The position numbers and the translations under genes were made by a program. DNA of 64,000 bases, taken from NCBI GenBank assembly GCA_944474755.1, contig OX104112.1, positions 63,085,640-63,149,639 of the forward strand. The letters are read 5' to 3'. Shown piece by piece: positions 24,641 through 36,844 of the stretch (position 1 is its first letter; each line of letters begins with the position of its first letter). The notes under the pieces are model-generated. The model was not told the origin of the DNA. It was given only the letters and a program-made list of their open reading frames with translations, and did no database searches. Origin of the DNA: Limnoperna fortunei (Eukaryota > Mollusca > Bivalvia > Mytilida > Modiolidae).

Positions 24641-25537
24641 ATATAATGTTTGAAAATAGTGTTAAACTAACTTCAATCATACATACAAATAATTCAAACG
24701 CGAAAGCGCGACGTGAAAAAAAATGTTCTATTCCGCCTTCGTCTTTCTCGCAAATACGTGATGTACGCCTTGTCACGCGAGGTCAAATATTTTTTTAATT
24801 CATTGTGTGTGTTTTTTCCATTTCTTTTTATTTATATAAAATTGCACTATGTGTGTGTGTTTTTTTTTCCATTTCTTTTTTTATATATAAAATTGCACTA
24901 TGTGATGTTTATATTCCGTCACAGATGCATTAGTTATATATTGGGGGAATTTCCATTTATGATTTATAACTTTAGACTCGACATTTTCCGCTTTAAAACA
25001 TTCGAAGACAAATACGAGACGTACGCCTTGGCACGCGAGGTCAATTTGTTTTAAGTCATTGTGTGTGTGTGTTTTTTTTAAATTATTTTGTTCATAAAAT
25101 GACACTATGTGATGTTTATATTTCGTCACAGATGCATATATAACAAGTAATATAGATTGGCGGAATTTCCATTCGTATTATTTATAACTTGAGACCTGTT
25201 TAGCCTTATTATTAGGTTAAATGAGCCATAAATGAGGACATAACAGTTGACATTTGTATACTTCTAATAATTTTCACATTTCAAAATATTGATTTCACTA
25301 ACCGGAAGTTGAATGGACGGATTGGTGCGATCAGTCCAAATCGATCCGTCAGATCAGTCAAATCGTTCCGAATCCGTCAATTGACGGATGGACGGATTGG
25401 GAACGATCCGACGGATAGGGAACGATTTGACTGATCTGACTGATTGATAACTGATCGCTGACGGATTTTGGAACGCTGACGAATCGCTGACGGATTGATA
25501 AAAGTGTTGCGTTTTCAATCTCAAGTACTGTAATTAT

Positions 25538-28496
25538 GGTTGCTGAGTACAGCTGTGATGTTCTATCCACGTTCTAGATAAAGCCCTTATTTGCTTAGAG
25601 ATACCACATGTAGAGCTTACTCCTAATTGTGTACTATACCAACTGACTTTTCACACTGAAAGAGATTTGCATGGTTATGCTAAGCAATCACAATTGGAAA
25701 ATAATGGATCTTACATTGGTCAGAGTAGATTATCCGATTTCTACAATCGAGATAGTTAAATTTCCATAACTTAACCATCGAGATAGGAGAAATCAGATAA
25801 TCCAGGAGTTCTAATGCAAGATTCTGTTTCTCTAATTTAAAAAAAATAGTTGCCATTCCCATTTTTAAGTTCATTATTTGAATACGTGGTAAATGGAAGG
25901 TTTTTTGTTTATGACGTGATTAGTTCCTATAAGGACTTTATTATTTAAATCCAATCAGTTCAAATGTAGTTAAAAGAACGTTTAGGGACAGTGTCAACAA
26001 TGTATGGAGGAATTATTCAAAAGTACTCTAGTCATTTAACATTTGCTAAACAATTAATGTTTTCTAGTCTGAAAACAGAAAAAATTTCTCAAAACAATTG
26101 TATAGTAGTATCTGTACAAATTCATCATGTGTGCAATTATTCTTTAAAGTTTGTTACATTTAGCTTCAAACTGTTTGAGCAGTTGATTAAACAATATATG
26201 TACCGTCCAATTTTAATTTTGCTGAAAAAGTTCCAAAGTCTAAAGAAAACAATTCCTGGAACAATCCATGATACCAGGTGCATTTCAACATGCTAGCAAG
26301 GGTCCTGTGACGTTTCAGAGATGGCTGAAAACTGATAGGAGTTTATTACATAAAATAGGAACCGAAAAAAAATAATATATAGGAAGGCTAATGGTTTTTT
26401 ATGCACTGCGCATTTAATCATCACAATGTATTAATATACTGATGGAAATAAATAAAATCATAATAGTATGAAAAAGAGCTTGCAACAAATGTGAAATTTG
26501 TACAAAGCTATTTCAATTGTTTTTAATAGGTTCACATGCATTTGGTATTATTCGAAAAAGGAATCAACTGACACAATTGCATGTTGTCAAGAATATTCTG
26601 ATAAACATGCTACTGTATTGGATTGAAAACTCAAACACATGTTTGTAACCAACATTTGGTCCATTCTTTTAAAAAATAATATTCACCAGGAAAGTCATCG
26701 ATGCCACTTAACTGACAACGTACAAGTACAGAAATATTACAGCACTCGTACTCTGAAAAAAAAGTTAAGTCTTTAAAATTTGCAAAGTAGAGGCTTTAAG
26801 CCGTCTGTTATCATCTACGTTTGACAAAACAAAAAAAATCGAATTATTTTGAACACGTTCATTGAAAAGTGTTCAACTAATTATTTTATAGAATCAAATA
26901 TTATACTTGTTAAACATTAAGGCATACAATTGGTTTAATGGTCAGGTGACATGTTTGCCGTATTATGGCAGATAAATCCCCAAACGAGAGACCATACCCT
27001 ATTTGCCACCTGGGGATGTGGTAAGAAGTTCTTTGGGTAGAGCTTGAGAAACCCTGAATGTACCCGGACGACCGACGAAATATCATCTCCACTTTTAGAC
27101 AAGTGAACGTAAACATTGTTTTATTGAATGGTTGGCCAACATAAACAAGCCGTTTTTCATCTTAATGCAGGACAAAATCAATATAACACACAAAATTAAT
27201 TGCGAATAGGTGGATGAACATAAAAACTTGACTCCCGCTGGAAAAGCATAAAACGTTTGGTAGGGAGATATAATTTAACTATTTTCAACGCGGTTCATAT
27301 TGTGTAAGGTGTATAATAGCACTTTCAAAACACAGCATTCACTATGGTGTATGGCCAACACTGTAGTGAGAGGGATCTTCTACCTATACCTATGACTTAT
27401 GAAGCTTTATTGGTAAAGTTCCGGAAAGCGTCTTCAGGTAAAAAAGACCGCTATTCACTTTCAAGCAAATCAATTGGCCAAATTCCAGCTTAAATGACGT
27501 TACCAAGTAAAATTATTCCAAACCAAAATAACAGAGCTGGTACGAATAAGAAGTTTAGTAGCTGTGGAAGTTGATGTATGTTGTTATTATTTTTCTAGAC
27601 CTTGATTATAAACAGGAAATGTGATGACAAGAGATGACAGATTAATTGCTGTGTCAAATCTACCACACTAGGGATATAAGGTATCATGTTTGACCGTACA
27701 TATACAGCTCTGTACTGGAAATGCATATCTTTCACTGATTTTATACATTAACATTTGAACCTTTGGTAAACCAAACGGGTCCCTTGAAGCCAAACTTGGT
27801 CACAATGTTTATTAAACAGTCCTCCACGTGCACAAAGTTTGTGATATTCTTCTTTTTAGACATTCAAAGTGGGCCTAATTTGTCATTGGGTTCTATTTGA
27901 AAATAAAAAAATGTTTAGAAATATGTTCATCAACAATATTCATTAAATCGCTGTCTGGAGACTTGATGATTTTAAGCTACTTAAAATGACCATCAGCACA
28001 TAACAGTTGGGTAAACAGAAAAATGTCTTGACTTCATTCAAAATTAGTAGTAATTAAAGTTAATTCGCGAGCAACATGCAAAAGAAGATATTTTCATCGT
28101 TTAAAATACATATGTTTCAAATGTTTTATGCATACTGTCCAATAATTAAACTATATGCCAACTTATTAGTATCCTACCATGAACGATTAATGAGAATTAT
28201 TTCCAATTCTTTATTATTATGTTATAAACAAAAAAGGGTAATGAAAAAGAAAAAAACACTGTCAAAGAATGAAAATACAAATAATAGCACAGAACAACGT
28301 TGCCTAAAATCATCCGACACAAGATCATCAAATGTCAGTTCATATTGGATCAAGTCTCAAACTTCGAAAATACATTAAGTATGCAACTGAAACTTTGTAG
28401 GAATCAGAACATTTGTAGGCAAAGCTCGCATCAGCCTATGCGTTCAACAATGACTAACACATATAAATACTATTAACGCACTAAAACAATACAAAC
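25538..28496. other. Large AT-rich intronic stretch
   Basis: Plus-strand frames of about 100 codons at 25991 and 28076 have Lys/Ile-rich compositions typical of chance AT-rich frames. No supported feature. Confidence 0.4.
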
Positions 28497-28547
28497 CTCT
28501 TTTATTTCGTTTTTCCAACGGTTCTGTCCAAGAATATGTAGTGGTAA
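28497..28547 (-). CDS. Candidate juxtamembrane exon
   Basis: Minus strand: the acceptor TTTGTATTTCAG ends at 28548. A 51-nt exon follows, ending AAAAGAG before the donor GTTTGT at 28496. Phase 1 to phase 1. It encodes TTTYSWTEPLEKRNKR, hydrophilic and basic, as expected just inside the membrane after the KKK stop-transfer of the exon at 30148-30050. Its position directly downstream of that exon and the matching phase are the main support. The donor is less than ideal. No domain recognised. Confidence 0.42.
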
Positions 28548-28934
28548 CTGAAATACAAACTAAAATGTCATAGCAGTATATTCATATTACGGTATGAATT
28601 TTAAATATGGCCATATATTGGGTTTTGAAGCAGCTGAGTAATAGACATAAACGAAATTTACGCCTATTTATCATGACCACTTTGAAGCCGATACGTCAGT
28701 CAAACGTTCTGATAATATGCTCAAATCTTTTATACAAATGAATATCTGTATTGTGTGAGCTTATATCGCGCGTCGTGACGTAGTGAATTTGTCACCTTGA
28801 TCTTCAGTTGTTGGAATATTTTAGCAAAGTCAAGTGACTGCTCGTCCGCCGATGGCATATTGGTTGGCGCAATGTATATAAGTTTGAAGTTCATTTGGAG
28901 GAAGATCCATATTTTACGACTGGTTGACGTTATT

Positions 28935-29375
28935 TATTTATATTGACACTTAATTACTAAGGCCATTCGTTGGTCAGTCTACTCTATAATTTTCACAAAA
29001 ACATCGTTATTTGTATCGTTGCATAATCTTCTAGACTTGTATTCTATTTTTTGTTTCTGCTGTATCGTCATGTTTGTCGATCCAATACTTAATAAGTGTA
29101 CTGGTTGGTAGCTTCCTTAGAGACCATATATATAAATAAATATATAAAGCACAAAATGTATATATATATGAAGTCTAAAGGAAGCTACCAACCAATACAC
29201 TTACTAAGTATCAGATCGCCAACATGACGATACAGCATAAACAAAAAAATAATATATAAGTCTAAAGAATTATGCACCGATACAAATATAAAGATGTTTC
29301 TACTATAAAATAATTATATTAATAAATATGACAAAATTTTCGACCAACTGATGGCCTACTTCAGTGTCAATATCA
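28935..29375. repeat. Large imperfect palindrome
   Basis: The left arm (about 28935-29122) and right arm (about 29171-29375) are inverted copies of the 2053-type repeat. The inner parts (29007-29122 and 29171-29285) match at most positions. The loop is about 50 nt of AT-rich sequence. Confidence 0.8.
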
Positions 29376-30049
29376 ATCTATAATAAACGATAAAATTTGG
29401 TTATAGATTCATGAGAATCTGGTAGTGACTTGATCGGATCTGCTTTTATTGATCAAACATCACAAAATATTTGAGTTGATGCAGCTTTTTATTAAACATT
29501 TCCCTAACATGAAATCACCCTTCCATAAGGCATTACATTCCGTGCTGACAGAAGGAGAGGGGGGTTGTGCATGTCAGAAAAATACGAAAAGAAATATTGT
29601 TAGTAAAATTAAACTCGATCGCAGAAGTCGAACAAGCAAGGTAAGTCATGGACAGAAATTAGAAATACGTAATGTGACTTTGGCTTCAATGTTTAATAAA
29701 GAATTTTGCTTTCTGCATGTCGTCATGAAATGGCGTTTGTACTTCTTTTCAATATGGTGCTTTGTTGAACTATGGTCCTTGGTGGTCCATAGAACCTCAA
29801 ACGTTGGTAATTTCTACAATATCTTTAGTCGTCAGAAAATAAATTTGGAAATTTCAACCAATCAACCACATTAAAGGCCATGCTGAATTTTCAATCGGCC
29901 CAAAACAAAAAAAATCAAAATAATAAAAGAACTATTCTCCCTTCACATCGCCACATAGTTATGGTATTTTAAAGATTACCAAATATGTGCATGACGTTTT
30001 AAATTCTGTGAAAATAGGTATGCTTAAGTTAGACAAATTATAAACATAC

Positions 30050-30148
30050 TTTTCTTTTTGACCACACAAAGCACTACAATTATGGTGAGAACAGCAGGTA
30101 AAATAGCAGAGTATCCCCAGTTCGTGAAACCACATTCTAGTACTGTAC
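30050..30148 (-). CDS. Transmembrane exon of the Ig receptor-like gene (first in the series)
   Basis: Minus strand: the acceptor TTTTTATTTTTAG ends at 30149, the exon is 99 nt, and the donor GTATGT starts at 30049. Phase 1 to phase 1. The peptide begins TVLECGFTNWG, then a clear membrane segment, YSAILPAVLTIIVVLCVV, then KKK, a type I stop-transfer. It joins in phase to the end of the Ig2 second-half exon (ending ...DKNR plus one G at 37775), so ectodomain, membrane span and basic inner flank follow in the expected order. Of the three membrane exons this one is best placed to be the constitutive one. Confidence 0.62.
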
Positions 30149-30534
30149 CTAAAAATAAAAATCTTAGCAATAATAAAGATAGACATGATAAGAGATATGT
30201 CCACCACATCAGTTTGTAAAACATAAAATTATCTATTGATAACAGTGTCATTTAGTAGACTTTTCCTTAAAGGTTAACACAAAAGTCATCTTTTTATGGT
30301 AATTTACCCTCTTTGTGGGTCATTTACCTCCTTGCCTTTACTGTAGTACTTTCAAAACAAAACTTTGTATACCCCCTCAATGGAAAATCAACCCACACCG
30401 TTATGTTGGATATATAATAAAGCTCAAATAACTGTTGACTATTCAATAGGGTTAAAAAACCGTAAAGGTAAATTCATTGCCCATGGGGGCTCCATTGTCT
30501 TAGTCTTACCAAAAGAATTATGTCTCCCCTTCAT

Positions 30535-30850
30535 GGAACGGAGACATATTGTTTTACAATGAGTTCTTCATCTTATTCTTATTCTTCTGATTCTTCTCAG
30601 CAAAATTGTTCTGGCCATAACTTTCTTGTCTTTTAGGCCCTAGATATTTGGTATTTAGGTAGTTCACTACAAGCCGATGTGTCGCCTACCAGCATGGTTG
30701 ACCTTGACCTTTGACCTCAAGGTCATTTTTGATGATATTTTTGTCCGGGCCATAAGTTTTGTCTTTTGACATAGGCCTTAGATATTTTTTTATTTTGCAC
30801 TTACAGGTAAAAACATCCACCTTGTTGATACTATGGAAGGGGAGATATCT
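30535..30850. repeat. Mollusc repeat with clustered TGACCT motifs
   Basis: Two related sub-blocks (GGCCATAACTTTCTTG.. and GGCCATAAGTTTTGTC..) flank GTTGACCTTGACCTTTGACC, followed by AAGGTCA. I recall this as a common bivalve repeat. Confidence 0.55.
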
Positions 30851-30900
30851 GTTTAAAACGTTAAAATACTGCTATGCCAAGGTAGGACCCTGCTACTCGA

Positions 30901-31765
30901 AATATTGTCATCGGCCGTCTCCAGGCCGGAGTACCCCAAAGTGAGATTGCCCGAACTGAAAACGTAAACAAGAAAACAACTTTTTAAAAAAGACTGGTTC
31001 CACCAACGACCGCCTGAGCAATGTGCGAACTCATGATCAAGATCCCTACTTTCATGTTTTTTATCTACGGAGTCAAAACGTTGTAACAACAGCACCAGAA
31101 CCCAGAAGTTGGATTACACGGATTGCGAAGAATCGGTTCGAAATCTGTCCGCAACTGACTTCGACAATGTGGTAAAAGACCCAGATGGCGCCCATTAGAG
31201 CAGTTTTAACACTGTTACACAGACGAACATAGACCAATTGTGCAGCGGATTAAGGGCTGGATATTATGCAACTGGAGTATAATCTGGTTCAGCAAAGAGT
31301 CCCGATTTCTGTTTCAGAAACGTGATCGAAGAATCTGTGTTTGTCGGCGCAGGAATAAACGTTTTTTCTTCTTTTGTGTCTAGGGATTAAAACGCTTTGG
31401 TGATGATTCGGGTGGCAATCTCTTATTACCGAAGAAATTTAACGGCTTAAAGCTACAGAGACGAAATTCTCCAATATCAAGTAATTTATCAACAGAAGGA
31501 GTCATTCTAACAGGATACTGCTGGGTATCACAAAGGGACTATGTATCGAGTAGAACAACATTAATGTGCTTGTGTGGCCTCCCAATTCACCGGATTGAAT
31601 CCAGCTGGATAAACGTGTACGACTGCGTCAACTTTTGCCTCATATCCTCTATTAGCTCCGCCAAATGTTGAAACGGGAATGGCAAACAATACCACGTAAT
31701 TTCGTAAGAATATTGATTGAAAAACACAAAACGATCCAGTGGAGCTTTGCCAAATGTTACTAACT
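30901..31765 (+). pseudogene. Tc1/mariner-type transposase relic
   Basis: Plus-strand fragments in shifting frames align to a Tc1 transposase in the right order. An N-terminal helix-turn-helix (IGRLQAGVPQSEIARTENV, about 30907-30966) is followed by HRPIVQRIKGW and a degraded W..FSKESRFLFQKRDRR segment (about 31222-31340), where the first catalytic Asp expected before ESRF is lost. Then come YRDEILQYQV (about 31455), QDTAGYHKG in place of the second Asp motif, WPPNSP-like sequence with D-L/I-N-P (about 31580-31605), and a C-terminal IP.NFVRILIEKH. Many frameshifts and stops make it dead. It lies downstream of a mollusc repeat rich in TGACCT motifs. Terminal inverted repeats were not located. 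Confidence 0.75.
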
Positions 31766-31769
31766 TAAA

Positions 31770-34700
31770 CCTGACCGGAAGTGTTCACAACTATAATAAA
31801 ATGACTTTTATTTACCAATGTTTAAGACATTTACTGTAAATCTTTCAATTAAACCAATTATATCAAATTAACAATTATATTTATTAGCAACAATAAACCT
31901 ATTAAATTCTTTAAAAATACATTATGCGTACCTTTTCGGCAGACTATATGTTTGTATATTTCAAAACTGTACCAGAGATAAACATCTGTACAAGGTTTTA
32001 CAAAGACGTATTCTAACAAACGCAGTTTTATTTGAAATTTGAATTAAATATATAAAAGTGTGCTTCTTTTGCAGATATGAAGAGGAAGCAAAGATTTATT
32101 TTATGACCGTAACATCCCAAATCAGCTGTTCTTTGATAGCGTTAGGAAACAAAAACTTTGAAAAGGGGGAGGGGATTGCAGTAGAAAGCTTATATTTGAA
32201 TTTTCTATAAGTACCAAGGCAATTGGAAGAAAAACTTCCTAAAGCAGCTTAAATGAAAAAAAGATTATTTGAAATAACTTTACACCTTAAAATTATATAC
32301 AACAAAAAGCTACAAAATGATTCTACACTTGAATACTTTTAACCCTTGTCCAATTTTGTTTGGATCGGTCATGATTGAGGAATCGGTCATGTTTGTGGAA
32401 CCAAACATGTTTCTGAGTACTGCATAAATACAATATTTGTACATTGTCAGAAAAAACCTAATTTATTTGTACGAGCGTTGGAAAGAGGTAGAAAGGCGAG
32501 ATTCTGCCCATAATTGTTTGCTACGTTAGGTTATCACTACACTTCTTATATATTTACACATCACTCTTTGTAGAATATCATTTTAGGAATAGTATTACAA
32601 ATGTGAGATAGGCAGTTGTGTTGGGGAGTGTCACATTACAGGAGCAGTTAATATTTTTTAAAGTGGACATTATCATACAAGAAAAGACTTTCAGCAACAT
32701 AAAGGGGGAACAGAGTACCAACATAAGGTCTAAATAATTTAGGAAGAAATTGTTTAACTAGTATTCCAATGAAAAACTTTACGGAATTGTTCAATTTATC
32801 ATAAGCAAAAAGTGGTGTTAGATGAATTATTATATGGTCTGCACTTAATTATCAGAGGCACAAAGATCATAAAAATTACATCTTGTTCAAGGTCCATTTC
32901 TTTGACTAATCGCAGATTTATTCCTTGAACTAATTCAAGATATTGTGCCAGATTTGTGCATGGCTAAATTGCAGCTTTGATGTAAGAGAGCTCTTTTACA
33001 TTACTGTAAAAACTTCAACATCAATCACTCATCTAAAACATTGTCTTGCTGATGATCAACTATTGACCAACTATCATTCAACTTTTTGATCCAGAAGTGC
33101 TATCGTTATTAACCATTTTCAAAACTGTCCCCCACTGCTGACCCTTACCTATTTTTAAGGTTAAATACAATTACTTTTTGTAAGTATTCATAACATATTG
33201 AGATAATTTTAAATCTCTTATAATATCTTGACAACCATAGGAAATCGGGAAAACAAACCTAAACTATTTCAAAATCTTGTCAAAATTTTAAAAGCAAAGC
33301 ATACATTTAAGTTGAATATTTTTAATTTTTAATTTGTCAAAATGCACGAACATTTTCAGTAAAAGAATAAAGCCTACCTAATACATAAAACAAACAACAT
33401 TTCTTTTTTAGACTTTTGTAGACATATCACAAAGTTCTCTTTTTAGCTTAGTTTTTGGAAAGGTTGTTTGATTTTACTAATGCGGCTAAATTTTAAGTAA
33501 AAAAACTGAAACAAGTCTAGAATTTAGATTTATTTTACTTCTCAAGAGCCCAGTTCTTAGCGTATGTGGAATAGTCAGCAACTTTGACTCAGTTCACTGT
33601 TGACTTTATAACATAATTGTAAGACTTTACTCTACAAGGACAAAATATAGCTACCATAGTGATTTTAAAGAAGTAAAACGTGTTATGAATTTTTCTTAAC
33701 AATATATGAAAATAACAACCGTTTGTGACATTTGGGATTTATTCAAATCTAGCACATGCAGCTGTGGTCTTATCTAGGGAAGAAATGTATGTGCTTATAA
33801 GAAAAATCATCTAACAGTGTATCCCGCATTTATGTAGTACTTTCTAGAAATGAACAAATCAACTGTTTTCAGCTATCAATTAATTTATTGTTTCAATATT
33901 AGTATTTCTCATTTTCCTGGAGAATGTGGCTATCAGATAAAGGTAAAAATAAAAATGTTGAAAGGAAATTTTAATATCTATAAGACATGTGCATGCTTAA
34001 ATGAAATAAAATAAGAATGTGGACTTAAAACAGAGATGCCCCATTACCCAAATTACCCATATTCACTATATGAATTTACCCTTTAAAAGTCTTTAATCAT
34101 CAATCTCAAATTTGACATGTGTTTTAAATTAATAGACCAACTAGTTTGTAAAGAATCTGTTATCATATACTAGTAAAAAAAAGTTGTTGTTGCTCTACTT
34201 GTATATAATAGCAAAAGTATTAAAATTTAAAATACCAGCTACATTTTAAGTGTTTAAAATTTATCTGTAATGTAACTAACTAGGGGTAAAAATGTTAAAT
34301 GTTTCTGCTAACATTTATCATTTCACAAGAATGTGGAATTTAATATCTAAGTCTAGGTTTACAGAATTATTCAAACTGATGTGATATGGTTTGTATCAAA
34401 ATGTTTGCATGCAAAACAGCAAATATGTGTTTGTCTGTGGTATTAGGGGTAGTAACACCTAAACAACAAAACTGAACATGGTACAACTTGCTCGCGATAT
34501 ACTACCCTCATATATGCATGATTTGGTTTTATTATGTAGCACAAGATGATGTGTATCACGAGATACTTTGGTCTAAATACCAAAGGTTAAGACCATGATC
34601 TTCGCTGCTTGTATTGGATGTCAAAACTACAAAAATCCGCATAAAAAGCTGCAGGGTCGTCTAAGTGTACCACCAAACCTCTATCGAAACTGTTAGTCAC

Positions 34701-34930
34701 TATTTTAACAACAATAAAAACGAAGCTTCCAAGCATACACTGACACTTTAGGAATGGCAGAAATGTGGATACTAAAAATCTCAAAAGGCCTAAAGGAAAT
34801 CTTAAGGTTTGCAATAGAAACCTTTGATGGTTTTGGTCATATGTAGCTTTAAACTAGGCTAATATACATTTTGTATTTTGTGTTTGTATTGAATTTAACG
34901 CTGCTGTTTCGAAATCAGACAATACAAATA
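31770..34930. other. Unannotated AT-rich sequence
   Basis: No exon, transposase or repeat core recognised in this 3.2-kb stretch. Confidence 0.4.
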
Positions 34931-34939
34931 CCTAATAAT

Positions 34940-35411
34940 CATCATCACAAGTCAAGGTTTCTGTGTCCACATGTCCAATAAACCCTGACAAACTTAGCTA
35001 GGAAATTCCCAGGATAGAAGTCAATATTTTGATTGGCAACATTGTACCTTAATGTAGCCAATCGAAAGCTCGCTTTCATTCACGATTTGGTTAGGGGATA
35101 TCCCGATGTCGATTGTAAATAAACCAAACGGATGTGTTGAATAGACCATGTGAAAATTAGTGTATTTTGTACAGTAGTGGCAATAGTTTGTAATTACCGC
35201 GTTATTTATTAGTTGCGTTTCGTTTTCTTCCCACTTAAGAATGAGTCAGAATTACTAACGCCAAACACTTGCTTCTTTTAAGCAATTTTATTAGTTGATA
35301 TTTTGAAGTATTGACGTCATACGAAAATCGTCTAGCCCGGAAATTTCCAAGCTAAGTTTGTCAAGGTTTCGTTTACACATGTGGACACAGAAACTCTGAC
35401 TTGTGAGGATG
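34940..35411. mobile_element. MITE, copy 2 with long inverted repeats and 9-bp target duplication
   Basis: The ends are inverted copies over roughly 75 nt (CATCATCACAAGTCAAGG against the reverse complement CATCCTCACAAGTCAGAG, continuing through TTTCTGTGTCCACATG). CCTAATAAT flanks both sides (34931-34939 and 35412-35420). Length 472 bp, no coding. Long inverted repeats with a 9-bp duplication are typical of Mutator-like elements. Confidence 0.8.
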
Positions 35412-35459
35412 CCTAATAATTAGCCATGACAAAACTTACTTCGTGTTATTAATGACTCT

Positions 35460-36070
35460 AAATCAAAAAATAAATAGCGCTAAGACGATGGCCATTTTGA
35501 AAAATATAAAACTCATGTGCACAACTTAACATGGCATTCGATTTTTGTGCAAAGATTTATGAGAAGCCCTTGAGTCGTTCTAGAACAAAAAAAAAACGAG
35601 TGATTCAAACTTTCTGCTTAAAAATAAGAAGAAGACACTGGTCAACTACAATAAGTCCTCCGACACTTCGTGGTCGGGACTTAATAAGTAGTGACAATTG
35701 TGAGTGCATCAAGTCACAAAAAGTACCTTCCGTCTACAAACATAGTTGGTCAAACGTCATTCGTGATATTTGCATTAAAATCTACCAAATACCATTGAAA
35801 TCGGAGAAAGTTGACATATTGGGAGGTGTGGCGAAACGGCTGCTATTGCAAACTTTCTGGGTTTAGGTCAAATTCTGTAGGCAAAAATGATCAGAATAGT
35901 CAACTGTATAAGTGTACCAATTCTCATTGAAATTGATATGTGAACGGCACTTTTTTCTTTAACAACGGCCATTCTGAAAAATCTTGAACTGCTGTGCACA
36001 ACTAGACATTTCATTATGCAATGTTTCATGAAGATTCTTTGAGAGACTAGTAAACAAAAAAAAACTCTCT
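35460..36070 (+). repeat. Diverged interspersed repeat
   Basis: The AATTGTGAGTGCATCAAGTC..AAAAAGT segment recurs at about 19090-19130. The 111-codon open frame here has no recognisable domain and is probably repeat-derived. Confidence 0.4.
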
Positions 36071-36139
36071 AAGAAACTGTAGATTTTCTTATTGACAACA
36101 TTTTGGTCATGCCTCCAATGCATGTGTGTTTTGAAAAAG

Positions 36140-36840
36140 ACTGTTGGAATTCAAATGGGTACTGATTTTGCTCCTCTATTCGCTGACATTTTTTGTGCTC
36201 TTATATGACTGAATTCCTACAAGACCTTCTTAAAAAAACAGCAAAGACACTACCCCATACATTTTATTTCACATTCTGCTAAAATGCTATACTGATGATG
36301 TTTCGTCCCTAAACAATACAAGATTTGGTGACCATTTGCATTCCATCTACCGTAGCGAGCTGGAAATAAAGGTTACCAACGATACACTTAGCTCGGACTT
36401 TTACTTAGATCTATTTCTAGACATAGACCCCAGGAAACTGCAAACGTGATGACTTCCACTTTGCTATTTTAACATCCAGTTTATCGGTAGCGACATTCCA
36501 TCAGCTACTAAGCATGATTTGTAAATTTCACACCTTATACATAATAAATTATGAGATCGGCATTCCGATTTTCGAGAACTCTCACTGCTGTTAACTACTA
36601 ATCGAATTAATACATCGTTTTGGACTATCTCTTCAATATGATCGCACATTTTCGAGTCATAGGTAGTCTTTCCTATTTTTGTATTTGACTTTTTTGTTGA
36701 CATGAAAACGAGCACCTCGACTAGTGTCTAATTAGAATCAGGCAATCCTTATTTGTCCGAAACACCTGAGTGCCCCCATGGTTTTATTGGGTTCCGGCTG
36801 CATTTTTGTGTTTTAGTTTCGTTTTGTATATGTATGTTAT
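36140..36840 (+). pseudogene. Reverse transcriptase fragment and 3' tail (bivalve retroelement)
   Basis: Plus strand: a degraded RT reads KKTVGIQMGTDFAPLFADIF, matching the family motif G-I-P-M-G-T-N-C-A-P-L. Stops and shifts follow, and then LSSDFYLDLFLDID (about 36390-36425). The sequence to about 36840 matches the 3' tail of the copy at 50275-51240 (TTTGTCCGAAACACCTGAGTG region). Probably one 5'-truncated insertion. Confidence 0.65.
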
Positions 36841-36844
36841 GATC

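Larger units (their letters stand above)
22127..25531. mobile_element. Non-coding inverted-repeat transposon carrying three SINEs (copy 1)
   Basis: It begins ACAGTACTTG at 22127 and ends in its inverted form CAAGTACTGT at 25531. A second inverted block follows each end (CGCAACACTTT / AAAGTGTTGCG). AATTAT lies immediately outside both ends (22121-22126 and 25532-25537), a 6-bp target duplication. Each end has a dense array of GATTGA/GACGGAT-type motifs, including the perfect palindrome ATCCGTCAATTGACGGAT near 25374-25391. No transposase is visible, so the element is non-autonomous. Inside are SINE-like units at about 23075-23275, 23640-23835 and 24452-24640. It is nearly collinear with 42794-46500. 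Confidence 0.8.

Noticed and set aside
29449..29874. 141-codon plus open frame
   Set aside because: It is the longest frame outside mobile elements apart from gag and transposase, but has no domain, no splice context and mixed composition. It probably arises by chance.
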